This document shows, in pieces, positions 6,653-13,344 of a stretch of DNA of 13,396 nucleotides. This DNA is from Ruminococcaceae bacterium UBA1227 (GTDB lineage Bacteria > Bacillota > Clostridia > Oscillospirales > Acutalibacteraceae). The stretch lies in the NCBI GenBank assembly GCA_002309175.1, contig DBWX01000008.1:2291-15686 (forward strand), in the 5' to 3' direction. A program made the position numbers and the translations under genes. Under the pieces are notes generated by a model, which saw nothing but the letters and a program-made list of their open reading frames with translations, did not search any database and had not been told where the DNA came from. Position 1 is the first letter of the stretch. Every line of letters begins with the position of its first letter.

Positions 6653-7659
6653 CAGAACAGGTAAAGAAGAAAAAAGTACTGAGTCTTATTCAGCCGAGCG
6701 GCACACCCACCCTCGGAAACTTCCTCGGAGCGCTCAAGAACTGGAGCGATATAGCGGAGGAGTATGACTGCGCGTTCGGCGTTGCCGATCTGCATGCCAT
6801 AACCGTCCGTCAGGACCCCGTGAAATTCCGCGAGCAGATAAGGAACATGTTTGCCCTTCTTATCGCGATCGGTCTTGATCCGGAGAAGAGCATCCTCTTC
6901 GTTCAGAGCCAGGTTCCGACACATGCCCAGCTTGCATGGATTCTCGACTGCTACACGCAGTTCGGAGAGATGAGCCGCATGACTCAGTTTAAAGACAAGT
7001 CAAAGACCCACGCTGACAATGTCAATGTAGGTCTGTTCGCATATCCGGCACTCATGGCTGCAGACATCCTTCTCTACCAGGCCGACTTCGTTCCCGTAGG
7101 CGCGGATCAGAAGCAGCACCTCGAGATTGCCCGCGACATAGCCGACCGTTTCAACGGTATCTACGGTCAGACATTCACAAGCCCTGAGCCCCTCTTCGTC
7201 AAGGAGGGAGCTAAGGTCATGTCACTCGCTGATCCGACGAAGAAGATGTCCAAGTCCGACGCAAACCCGAAGGCCTTCATCTCCATGCTCGACACGCCGG
7301 ACGTGATAATGAATAAGTTCAAGTCCGCCGTCACTGATTCGGAGGCTGAAGTGCGCTTTGCAGAGGGCAAGGACGGTGTGAACAACCTCATGTCCATCTA
7401 CAGCGCATGCACGGGCAAGTCATATGACGAGATTGAAAAGGAATTCGCCGGAAAGGGCTACGGAGACTTCAAGGTTGCCGTCGCAGAGGCTGCAATTGAA
7501 GAGCTCCGCCCCGTTCAGGAAAAATTCAATGAACTCGTCAACGAGAGAGCATATCTTGAAGACTGTATGAGAAACGGCGCGGAAATCGCGACGAAGATCT
7601 CTCAGCGCACCCTCGACAAGGCCATGAAGAAAATAGGCTTTTATCAGTTCAAAGGTTGA
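6649..7659 (+). CDS. trpS: Tryptophanyl-tRNA synthetase
   Basis: A 336-residue class Ic synthetase that charges tRNA-Trp with tryptophan using ATP. The HIGH-type signature is PSGTPTLGNFLGAL (16-29) and the KMSKS loop is KMSKSDANPKAF (199-210). MAADILLYQADFVPVGADQKQHLE (137-160) with ARDIADRFN is the typical TrpS core. The length is normal. The start ATG overlaps the aminotransferase stop as ATGA, and AGGAG lies 10 bases upstream inside that gene. No T-box leader is present, so tryptophan-responsive control of this copy is not apparent. There is no terminator directly after the gene. Read-through transcripts would meet the attenuator before mgtE. Confidence 0.96.
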   Translation: MTEQVKKKKVLSLIQPSGTPTLGNFLGALKNWSDIAEEYDCAFGVADLHAITVRQDPVKFREQIRNMFALLIAIGLDPEKSILFVQSQVPTHAQLAWILDCYTQFGEMSRMTQFKDKSKTHADNVNVGLFAYPALMAADILLYQADFVPVGADQKQHLEIARDIADRFNGIYGQTFTSPEPLFVKEGAKVMSLADPTKKMSKSDANPKAFISMLDTPDVIMNKFKSAVTDSEAEVRFAEGKDGVNNLMSIYSACTGKSYDEIEKEFAGKGYGDFKVAVAEAAIEELRPVQEKFNELVNERAYLEDCMRNGAEIATKISQRTLDKAMKKIGFYQFKG

Positions 7660-7685
7660 CTTTTGTACTTTTAAAGGTTTATATT
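7656..7685 (+). promoter_or_regulatory. Candidate promoter for the mgtE leader
   Basis: TTGACT (7656-7661) and TATATT (7680-7685) are spaced by 18 bases. The -35 box contains the trpS stop codon TGA. Transcription would begin near 7692, right at the 5' end of the structured leader. Confidence 0.55.
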
Positions 7686-7727
7686 TAAAAAGCCCGAAGG
7701 GTAATAACTGTTAAGGAGGTCCACGAA

Positions 7728-7817
7728 ATGGACGCAGATGCGAGACCGCGAAGTAGCGTTACTTCAAAGAAAATTTACGTGTGTGAGTGGGCCGCTTACG
7801 GTATAGCGCGCCCTTAG
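7728..7817 (+). CDS. Putative 29-residue leader peptide upstream of mgtE
   Basis: The ATG at 7728 lies 8 bases after a perfect AAGGAGG (7713-7719), and the frame stays open for 29 codons to TAG at 7815-7817. The peptide starts MDADARPRSS and ends YVCEWAAYGIARP. Two features stand out. The acidic and proline-containing N-terminus resembles the D/E/P-rich starts, such as Salmonella MgtL (MEPDPTP), that make ribosomes unstable at low Mg2+. The C-terminal W-x3-GIARP followed by a stop resembles the SecM arrest motif (W-I-x4-GIRAGP) and the Pro-stop ending of TnaC. The stop codon overlaps both the closing stem and the antiterminator of the leader RNA, so a ribosome there would decide the fold. The ORF and ribosome binding site are seen directly; the arrest or Mg2+-sensing role is inference. 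The peptide is not of a family I recognise. Confidence 0.62.
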   Translation: MDADARPRSSVTSKKIYVCEWAAYGIARP

Positions 7818-7835
7818 GGGTTTGTCTTAAAAATT

Positions 7836-7873
7836 AACCTCTTTACTCGCATGCGGGTAAGGGGGTTTTTGTT
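7836..7873 (+). terminator. Intrinsic terminator / RBS-sequestering hairpin before mgtE
   Basis: AACCTCTTTACTC (7836-7848) pairs over 13 bp, including some G-U pairs, with GGGTAAGGGGGTT (7855-7867), loop GCATGC. The U-tract TTTTTGTT runs straight into the mgtE ATG. The AGGGGG ribosome binding site of mgtE lies within the 3' arm, so the hairpin would block both transcription and translation. Its place directly in front of a start codon marks it as a regulatory attenuator. Confidence 0.82.
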
Positions 7874-9229
7874 ATGGAAGAGAAGAACTTTGACTATCTC
7901 AGGGAACTGATTGAAAAAGGCGACTTCTCACTTCTTCGTCACGAGCTGTCGGAGATGAACGAAGTCGATATCGCCGAATTCCTCGGTGAGCTTGACCACG
8001 ATGTCATGCTCAGGGTTTTCCGCATACTGCCGAAGGACATCTCGGCGGAAGTTTTCTCATATCTTGAGTCAGAGGATCAGGGCGACATCATCTCACGCAT
8101 AACCGATACGGAGATTAACAAACTTGTCGACGACCTGTTCCTGGACGATGTAGTTGACCTTGTAGAGGAGGTCCCCGCGAACCTTGTCACGAGGATTCTG
8201 AAAAATGCATCACCCGAGACCAGAAGACTCATCAACACATATCTGAACTATCCGGAGGAGTCCGCCGGAAGCATCATGACCAACGAGATGGTCGAGCTCC
8301 ACGACAGACTGACGGTAGGACAGGCGATTGAACAGATACGCCGTACAGGTGTGGATAAAGAGACAATTTACACCTGCTACTGTATTGATAACAGCAGACA
8401 CTTAAAAGGCACAATAGACCTCGCCGATCTCGTCTTCCACGACAATGACGCGCTGCTTCGCGACATAATGGATGACGACAAGCAGCTCATCTTCGTGAAG
8501 ACGACGGATGACCAGGAAGAGGTCGCCGAAGTCGTAAAGCACTATGACCTGCTTGCCGTTCCCGTAGTTGATACGGAAAACAGGCTTGTCGGTATCGTCA
8601 CCATCGATGATATCCTCGATATCATCGAAGAAGAGACGGAAGAGGACTTCGAAAAGATGGCCGCCCTTTTGCCTTCCGAGGACGAGTACCTGAAAACCCC
8701 GGTACATATCCTCGTGAAGAACAGAATAGGCTGGCTCCTCGTTCTCATGATCTCCGCGACGCTGACCGGTTCGATAATTCAGAACTTTGAGGACATGCTC
8801 GCCGTCATTACGGGTCTTACGGCCGCCATACCCATCATCACGGGTACGGGCGGTAATGCCGGTAACCAGAGCTCCACGCTTGCCATACGTGCTCTTGCAC
8901 TCGGCGAGATTGAACTTAAAGACTGGTTCAAAGTTCTGTTTAAGGAGATCCGTGTCGCGGCTATCTGCGGTGTCATACTCGGCGCCGCGAACTTCCTGCG
9001 CATGGTAGTGCTGCACAACCCCGGAGGTATGCAGGTCTACATCATCGTTTCACTCGCCATGTTCTGCGCGGTGCTTATGGCCAAGATGATAGGCTGTATG
9101 CTCCCGCTTCTGGCCAAGCTCGTGAAGATAGACCCGGCCGTAATAGCCGGACCGGTCATCTCGACCATGGTTGACTCGCTCAGCCTTCTCGTCTATTTCG
9201 CGCTCGCCAAAGCCTTCCTGCTGAGATAA
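7874..9229 (+). CDS. mgtE: Magnesium channel/transporter MgtE
   Basis: A 451-residue homodimeric Mg2+ channel of the inner membrane. The cytoplasmic part has an N-terminal superhelical domain (about 5-130) and two CBS domains (about 135-190 and 195-255), which bind Mg2+ and close the pore when the ion is plentiful. A connecting helix (EEETEEDFEKMAALLPS, about 252-268) leads to five membrane helices (about 283-451). The signature GTGGNAGNQSSTLAIRALA (324-342) is intact. Asp434 in VISTMVDSLSLLVYF corresponds to the ion-selecting aspartate. Full length, no damage. AGGGGG is 8 bases before the ATG and lies inside the attenuator hairpin. The gene stands alone between that leader and its own terminator. 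Mg2+ is the expected substrate; Co2+ transport is known for some family members. Confidence 0.96.
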   Translation: MEEKNFDYLRELIEKGDFSLLRHELSEMNEVDIAEFLGELDHDVMLRVFRILPKDISAEVFSYLESEDQGDIISRITDTEINKLVDDLFLDDVVDLVEEVPANLVTRILKNASPETRRLINTYLNYPEESAGSIMTNEMVELHDRLTVGQAIEQIRRTGVDKETIYTCYCIDNSRHLKGTIDLADLVFHDNDALLRDIMDDDKQLIFVKTTDDQEEVAEVVKHYDLLAVPVVDTENRLVGIVTIDDILDIIEEETEEDFEKMAALLPSEDEYLKTPVHILVKNRIGWLLVLMISATLTGSIIQNFEDMLAVITGLTAAIPIITGTGGNAGNQSSTLAIRALALGEIELKDWFKVLFKEIRVAAICGVILGAANFLRMVVLHNPGGMQVYIIVSLAMFCAVLMAKMIGCMLPLLAKLVKIDPAVIAGPVISTMVDSLSLLVYFALAKAFLLR

Positions 9230-9238
9230 AAAATCCCG

Positions 9239-9269
9239 CGTGCCGAAGAAATTCTTCGGCACGTTTTTT
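9239..9269 (+). terminator. Rho-independent terminator of mgtE
   Basis: CGTGCCGAAGAA (9239-9250) pairs perfectly with TTCTTCGGCACG (9252-9263) and is followed by six T residues. It isolates mgtE from the ABC importer genes. Confidence 0.92.
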
Positions 9270-9274
9270 ATATA

Positions 9275-9311
9275 TTGATTTTATTGATTTAAAGTGTTAC
9301 CATAGTACCAC
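9275..9311 (+). promoter_or_regulatory. Possible promoter and operator for the ABC importer operon
   Basis: TTGATT (9275-9280) and TACCAT (9298-9303) have a 17-base spacer but only fair consensus matches. An imperfect 18-base palindrome, GTGTTACCATAGTACCAC (9294-9311, 14 of 18 symmetric), overlaps the -10 and would suit a repressor. A transcript must start in this interval, but which elements are used is uncertain. Confidence 0.35.
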
Positions 9312-9336
9312 GATAAATTGCAAAGGAGATTATCTT

Positions 9337-10131
9337 ATGAAAAAACTTATTGCTGTCGTAATCGCCCTTACAATGCTTCTCTGCTTTGCGGCATGTTCAA
9401 AGAACAATGCTCCCGCAGACGAAGGAAAGACTGACCTTGAGTACGTAAAGGACAAGGGTGTCCTTGTTGTGGGTATCACGGACTTCGAGCCCATGGACTA
9501 TCAGGACAAGAACGGCGAGTGGATTGGTTTTGACGCCGATGTCGCCAAGCTCTTTGCTGAGTCTCTCGGTGTAAAGGTTGAGTTTGTCGAGATAGACTGG
9601 GACAACAAGATAATGGAACTTGACGGCAAGACGATTGACTGTATCTGGAACGGCATGACCCTCACGGATGAAGTCACGGCCGCAGCTTCCTGCTCAAATC
9701 CTTATTTCAATAACAAGCAGGTTGTAATTGTTCCCGCAAAGAATGCCGACAGTTACAAGACTGCAGCTGACTGCAAGGAGCTCAATTTTGCCGTTGAAGC
9801 GGGTTCCGCAGGTGAGGCCGTGGCAAATGACAACGGCTTCAAGGTTATCTCGGTCAAGGACCAGGCATCAGCTCTTATGGAAGTTAAATCCGGCACTGCC
9901 GATGCGGCTGTCATTGACCTTCTTATGGCAATGGCCATGACCGGCGAGGGCACAAGCTATGCAGACCTCACATACACCGCAGGCCTCAATGATGAGAAAT
10001 ACGGCGTTGCCTTCCGCACAGGCTCCGACCTCGTTGATTCTCTCAACGCCTTCTTCGTAAGCAACTATGCCGACATCGAGAAGGTCGCTGAAACATACGG
10101 TCTCACAGACGCTCTCATCGAGCAGAAATAA
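9337..10131 (+). CDS. Amino-acid-type ABC transporter substrate-binding lipoprotein
   Basis: A 264-residue family 3 solute-binding protein (SBP_bac_3). The signal peptide MKKLIAVVIALTMLLCFAAC ends in a lipobox with lipidated Cys20, so the protein is tethered outside the membrane. VLVVGITDFEPMDYQDKNGEWIGFDADVAKLFAESLG (42-78) is the family's first lobe signature. IDCIWNGMTLTDEV (100-113) aligns with the usual GMTITPER, but the ligand-carboxylate arginine is a valine here. NPYF and AAVIDLLMAMA are typical. AAAGGAG lies 8 bases before the ATG. It is followed by matching permease and ATPase genes, so the three make one importer. A polar amino acid is the likely ligand by family, but the missing Arg makes the exact ligand uncertain. 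Confidence 0.92.
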   Translation: MKKLIAVVIALTMLLCFAACSKNNAPADEGKTDLEYVKDKGVLVVGITDFEPMDYQDKNGEWIGFDADVAKLFAESLGVKVEFVEIDWDNKIMELDGKTIDCIWNGMTLTDEVTAAASCSNPYFNNKQVVIVPAKNADSYKTAADCKELNFAVEAGSAGEAVANDNGFKVISVKDQASALMEVKSGTADAAVIDLLMAMAMTGEGTSYADLTYTAGLNDEKYGVAFRTGSDLVDSLNAFFVSNYADIEKVAETYGLTDALIEQK

Positions 10132-10137
10132 GACTTT

Positions 10138-10824
10138 ATGACAACTTTTTCAGAACAGTTTCCGATAGTGTTCCAGGCTTTAAACGTCGGCTTTCTGCAG
10201 ACGCTCAAGCTCTTCTTCGTGACACTTATCGGTGCTCTGCCGCTGGGACTTATCATCTCATTCGGCTCAATGACAAAGTTTAAACCCGTACAATGGCTCA
10301 CACGATTCGTCGTGTGGGTCGTTCGCGGTACGCCCCTTATGATACAGCTTCTTATCATCTATTACTTCCCGGGACTCGTTTTGCACAACCCCGTCTGGGG
10401 CGGCGGCGAGGACGGCCGCTTCTTCGCGGCATGCGTAGCCTTCGTTTTCAACTATGCCTGCTATTTCTCGGAGATCTACAGAGGCGGTATCCAGTCCATA
10501 CCGAAGGGCCAGGACGAAGCCGGTCTTGTGCTCGGTATGACGAGGGGACAGATATTCTTCCGCGTAAAACTTCTTCAGATGATAAAGCGGATAGTGCCTC
10601 CGATTTCAAATGAGGTAATAACGCTAGTCAAGGATACATCGCTCGCGCGCATAATCGCCCTCCAGGAGATTATCTGGGCGGGTCAGGCCTTCCTCAAAGG
10701 CTCGCAGGGTATCTCGGGCGCTATCTGGCCGCTCTTCTTCACCGCGGTCTACTATCTCGCCTTTACCGGCGTCCTGACTGTTTTGCTCGGCAAACTCGAG
10801 AAGCGTCTCGAGTTCTTCAGATAG
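10138..10824 (+). CDS. Amino acid ABC transporter permease
   Basis: A 228-residue membrane subunit of the His/Glu/Gln/Arg/opine family, probably a homodimer in the importer. Membrane segments are visible at about 22-44, 56-80, 95-112 and 196-217, with a further weaker one. RGTPLMIQLLIIYY (63-76) is the family hallmark. The EAA loop that contacts the ATPase reads EAGLVLGMTRGQIFFRVKLLQMIKRIVPP (127-155) and is followed by NEVITLVKDTSL. The gene starts six bases after the binding-protein stop with no good ribosome binding site, so it probably relies on translational coupling. Length and order of motifs are normal. Confidence 0.92.
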   Translation: MTTFSEQFPIVFQALNVGFLQTLKLFFVTLIGALPLGLIISFGSMTKFKPVQWLTRFVVWVVRGTPLMIQLLIIYYFPGLVLHNPVWGGGEDGRFFAACVAFVFNYACYFSEIYRGGIQSIPKGQDEAGLVLGMTRGQIFFRVKLLQMIKRIVPPISNEVITLVKDTSLARIIALQEIIWAGQAFLKGSQGISGAIWPLFFTAVYYLAFTGVLTVLLGKLEKRLEFFR

Positions 10825-10834
10825 GGGGTGCGTC

Positions 10835-11608
10835 ATGGCTGTTTTAAGAGTTGAAAACATTGAAAAAAGTTTCGGAAGCACCCGCGTTTTAAAAGACATA
10901 AGCTTTGACCTTGAGGAGGGGCAGGCGCTTGCCATAATCGGTTCAAGCGGCTCCGGCAAAACAACGCTCCTGCGTTGCTTAAACTTCCTCGAGAGACCCG
11001 ACACAGGGCGCATATTCGTAAAAGACGAGCTCATTTTCGACGCAGCGGATCCCGCGACGCAGCTTGAGAAGGACGTAAGACGCAAGCGCCTGCACTTCGG
11101 TCTCGTATTCCAGAACTTCAACCTGTTTCCTCAGTACACCGCCCTGCAGAATGTCATGCTCGCAAAGAGCCTCCTGGCCCGCGAGGATGAGAACTACAAG
11201 GCGAATAAAAAGGCTGTTGAGAAGGAGATAGAGGAGAAGGCCATGGCCCTCCTTGACAAGATGAATCTTGCCGACAGGGCGGGATACTATCCCCATCAGC
11301 TCTCCGGAGGACAGCAGCAGCGTGTCGCCATAGCGAGGGCCCTGGCTCTTGAGCCGGATATCCTCTGCTTCGACGAACCTACATCCGCACTTGATCCGGA
11401 ACTCACCGGCGAGGTCTTAAAGGTTATCCGCGAACTTGCCGAGGAGCACATGACCATGATAATCGTCACTCATGAGATGGCTTTTGCCCGCGATGTAGCT
11501 GACAATATCATCTTCATGAACAAGGGTGTAATTGCAGAGCAGGGACCTGCGAAAGAGATTATTGATAATCCACAAACAGAGCGCCTGAAAGCGTTTTTAT
11601 CTGTCTAA
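10835..11608 (+). CDS. Amino acid ABC transporter ATP-binding protein
   Basis: A 257-residue ATPase of the GlnQ/HisP type that powers the importer. The Walker A is GSSGSGKTT (36-44), the Q-loop VFQNFNLFPQ with Gln93, the signature LSGGQQQRVAIARAL (156-170), the Walker B ILCFDEPTSALDPE with Asp180 and Glu181, and the H-loop VTHEM with His213. An insertion rich in Lys and Glu (about 113-137) separates the Q-loop from the signature, and a short loop near 70-85 also looks extended. AGGGGG (10823-10828) lies six bases before the ATG and overlaps the permease stop codon. It is the last gene of the importer operon. No terminator is visible after it. Confidence 0.94.
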   Translation: MAVLRVENIEKSFGSTRVLKDISFDLEEGQALAIIGSSGSGKTTLLRCLNFLERPDTGRIFVKDELIFDAADPATQLEKDVRRKRLHFGLVFQNFNLFPQYTALQNVMLAKSLLAREDENYKANKKAVEKEIEEKAMALLDKMNLADRAGYYPHQLSGGQQQRVAIARALALEPDILCFDEPTSALDPELTGEVLKVIRELAEEHMTMIIVTHEMAFARDVADNIIFMNKGVIAEQGPAKEIIDNPQTERLKAFLSV

Positions 11609-11616
11609 TATTGACT

Positions 11617-11645
11617 TTGACACAGAGCCCTTTTCAGTTTATTAT
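11617..11645 (+). promoter_or_regulatory. Promoter for the DUF2284-CapA pair
   Basis: TTGACA (11617-11622) and TATTAT (11640-11645) are separated by 17 bases (11 of 12 consensus). It lies nine bases after the ATPase stop codon, so the downstream pair can be expressed apart from the importer, although read-through is also possible. Confidence 0.7.
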
Positions 11646-11679
11646 ATTTGTATATAATTTCTCTGAGGAATGTGGCTCT

Positions 11680-12219
11680 ATGGACTTAGCACAACTTGGA
11701 ATTGAACATGGTTTTTCACACGCAGCGGAGTTTGACCCCAAGGTTCTTGAGGCCAGACACGATGTCCGTGCGATGTGCGAAGAGGACAAGTGCCACGCCT
11801 ACGCGAAGAACTGGACTTGTCCTCCTTTTTGCGGCACGGTAGAGGAGTGTCAGGAGAAGATGCACTCCTACAACAAGGCCGTGCTTCTTCAGACAGAGGG
11901 CAAGCTGACGAAAGTCATTGACTGGCTGGGCTATATTGAGTTCGGAAAGAAGCACAACGACCTTCTTTACTCGTTTGCCGACACTGCCCGCGAACTTTAT
12001 CCGGGCTGCCTTATCCTGGGCGGCGGAGGATGCCGTATGTGCACGAAGTGCGCTCATCCGAAGCCCTGCAGACATCCCGACAAGGCGATTTCCTCAATGG
12101 AGGGCTACGGCCTTCTGGTATCAAGAGTATGTGAATCCGCAGGCCTCCCGTATTACTACGGCGAGAAGACAATAACATATTGTGCCTGCATTCTTTATAA
12201 CGAACAGGAGACAGAATGA
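11680..12219 (+). CDS. DUF2284 cysteine-rich metal-binding protein
   Basis: A 179-residue cytoplasmic protein with 13 cysteines and the DUF2284 layout, a family annotated as metal-binding and common in anaerobes. Near the N-terminus are C33-x4-C38-x8-C47-PPF-C51 and C57. In the middle GGGGCRMCTKCAHPKPC supplies C118, C121, C124 and C130, a CxxCxxC-x5-C array typical of iron-sulfur sites. C168 and C170 close the protein. Iron-sulfur binding is inferred from this pattern. An alternative TTG start at 11611 would fall within the promoter, so the ATG at 11680, with GAGG 11 bases upstream, is preferred. The stop codon overlaps the next gene's start as ATGA, so the two are translated together. No reaction is known to me. 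Confidence 0.85.
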   Translation: MDLAQLGIEHGFSHAAEFDPKVLEARHDVRAMCEEDKCHAYAKNWTCPPFCGTVEECQEKMHSYNKAVLLQTEGKLTKVIDWLGYIEFGKKHNDLLYSFADTARELYPGCLILGGGGCRMCTKCAHPKPCRHPDKAISSMEGYGLLVSRVCESAGLPYYYGEKTITYCACILYNEQETE

Positions 12220-13295
12220 AACCCAAGATCATACTGATTGTTCTTGCAATGCTTCTCATTTTCTCGGGCTGTACGCTTGAGATAAACGGCAGCCCTCTGC
12301 TGCTTGAGGAGCCGCAATTTGAATATGATCCTCCGAAAATCTACCTGCAAAGGGACATCACGATGACCTTTACGGGTGATGTTTCTTTTGCCGACAACTG
12401 GCATATTATGGATTACGCGACCAGGAAGAACCTGAGTCCCGTATCGCTCATTTCAGAGGACCTAAAGTATGAGATGGCAAATGCCGACATCGCCCACATG
12501 AACAATGAGTTCTGTTTCTCGACAAAGGGCAAGCCGGTAAACAAGGCATATAATTTCAGGGCGGCGCCCGAAAACGTAAAGTACTACAACGATCTCGGCA
12601 TAGACTTCGTGACGCTTGCGAACAACCACTGTTTCGACTATGGTCCGGAGGCCTTCCTTGAGATGCTTGATGTCTTAAGCGGAGCGGGCATCAAATATGT
12701 CGGAGCGGGTAAAAACCTCGCCGAGGCCGCGGCGCCGATCTACTACACCATCGACAAGAAGACAATCGCCTTCGTCGCCGGTTCACGCGCCGAGAAGACC
12801 ATAAAGACTCCGGAGGCCACCGACAAGGACCCCGGCGTCCTCTACTGCTATGAGACGGATAAGCTCGTCGCTGCCATCAAGGAGGCCAAGTCCAAGGCCG
12901 ACTTCGTAGTTGTACTTGTCCACTGGGGCACGGAGGACTCGCACAAGCTCGAGCCCGATCAGAAGACTTCGGCACGCGTCTATGTCGACGCCGGCGCAGA
13001 CCTCATCGTCGGCGGCCATGCCCACTGTCTCCAGGGTATTGAGTACTACAAGAATGTGCCGATAATCTACAATCTCGGCAACTTCCTTTTCAGCAACAAC
13101 AATGTTGACACCGCACTCCTCAAGGTGACGCTTTCCCATGACGGAAAACTCACAGTACAGCTTATTCCGGCCGTACAGAAGGACTGCAATGTCATGTCTC
13201 TTGCGGGCACGCCTGACGGCAGGAAGGTGCTCGATGACATAGAGAGCTATTCCGAGGGCATTGAGATAGACGACAACGGCATTGTTACAGGTTGA
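12216..13295 (+). CDS. CapA-family (poly-gamma-glutamate synthesis type) lipoprotein
   Basis: A 359-residue member of the CapA/PgsA-like metallophosphoesterase-fold family. The signal peptide MKPKIILIVLAMLLIFSGC has a lipobox with Cys19, so the protein is anchored outside the membrane. Core motifs are TFTGDVSFAD (51-60), LANNHCFDYG (134-143), VLVHWGTED (233-241), GGHAHCLQGIEYY (266-278) and YNLGNFLFSN (285-294), which carry the Asp, Asn and His residues of the putative metal site. No capB or capC neighbour is present, so capsule synthesis is not implied; many Firmicutes have isolated CapA proteins of unknown role. AGGAG lies 5 bases before the ATG, inside the upstream gene. The coupling to a DUF2284 protein is notable. 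The gene ends where the tRNA promoter begins. Confidence 0.88.
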   Translation: MKPKIILIVLAMLLIFSGCTLEINGSPLLLEEPQFEYDPPKIYLQRDITMTFTGDVSFADNWHIMDYATRKNLSPVSLISEDLKYEMANADIAHMNNEFCFSTKGKPVNKAYNFRAAPENVKYYNDLGIDFVTLANNHCFDYGPEAFLEMLDVLSGAGIKYVGAGKNLAEAAAPIYYTIDKKTIAFVAGSRAEKTIKTPEATDKDPGVLYCYETDKLVAAIKEAKSKADFVVVLVHWGTEDSHKLEPDQKTSARVYVDAGADLIVGGHAHCLQGIEYYKNVPIIYNLGNFLFSNNNVDTALLKVTLSHDGKLTVQLIPAVQKDCNVMSLAGTPDGRKVLDDIESYSEGIEIDDNGIVTG

Positions 13296-13320
13296 CATTA
13301 ATACCTTATTATGCTAATAT
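13292..13320 (+). promoter_or_regulatory. Strong promoter for the tRNA-Ser gene
   Basis: TTGACA (13292-13297), 17 bases and TAATAT (13315-13320), with TG at 13312-13313 giving an extended -10. The -35 includes the stop codon of the CapA gene. The bases after the -10 are GC-rich (CGGGCGCG), as in many stable-RNA promoters, and the start near 13327 would be a G. Confidence 0.78.
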
Positions 13321-13322
13321 TA

Positions 13323-13344
13323 TCGGGCGCGTAACCGCGCCCGA
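13323..13344 (+). other. GC-rich hairpin in the tRNA 5' leader
   Basis: TCGGGCGCG (13323-13331) pairs perfectly with CGCGCCCGA (13336-13344), loop TAAC. No U-tract follows, so it is a poor terminator for the CapA gene. It lies between the tRNA promoter and the tRNA 5' end. It may be a processing signal or a weak, U-less stop. Confidence 0.55.

Larger units (their letters stand above)
7692..7873 (+). promoter_or_regulatory. Structured 5' leader of mgtE with attenuator architecture
   Basis: About 180 nt that can fold into several helices: GTCCA-CGAAA-TGGAC (7719-7733), GAAGTA-GCGT-TACTTC (7750-7765) and a GC-rich stem within 7789-7813. TTAAGG (7711-7716) can close the whole domain by pairing with CCTTAG (7812-7817). 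AGGGGTT (7816-7822) can instead pair with AACCTCT (7836-7842), an antiterminator that breaks the terminator. The leader encodes a 29-residue peptide and ends in an intrinsic terminator that contains the mgtE ribosome binding site. It does not show the conserved blocks of the M-box (ykoK) Mg2+ riboswitch, nor those of the other metal riboswitches I can recall. It could be a peptide-coding attenuator, an unrecognised riboswitch, or both. Confidence 0.7.

Noticed and set aside
6364..6924. 186-residue antisense ORF across the aminotransferase/trpS junction
   Set aside because: Shadow frame spanning two well-supported genes, with no motif or plausible start context.
7692..7873. M-box (ykoK) Mg2+ riboswitch before mgtE
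   Set aside because: The known conserved blocks (GUUAGGUGAGGCUCCU, GACGCCAAUGGGU and similar) are not present. Only the position and the attenuator match, so I describe it as an unassigned leader.
8402..9016. 204-residue ORF antisense to mgtE
   Set aside because: Low-complexity shadow of the strongly supported mgtE frame, with no ribosome binding site or recognisable domain.
10624..11121. 165-residue antisense ORF across the permease/ATPase junction
   Set aside because: Shadow of two clear ABC transporter genes, with composition driven by the opposite frame.
11611..11679. TTG start of the DUF2284 protein at 11611
   Set aside because: It would place the -35 and -10 boxes inside the coding region, and the added residues do not fit the family.
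12783..13298. 171-residue antisense ORF opposite the CapA gene
   Set aside because: Shadow frame; the plus strand carries all CapA motifs, and there is no promoter or ribosome binding site for the minus strand.
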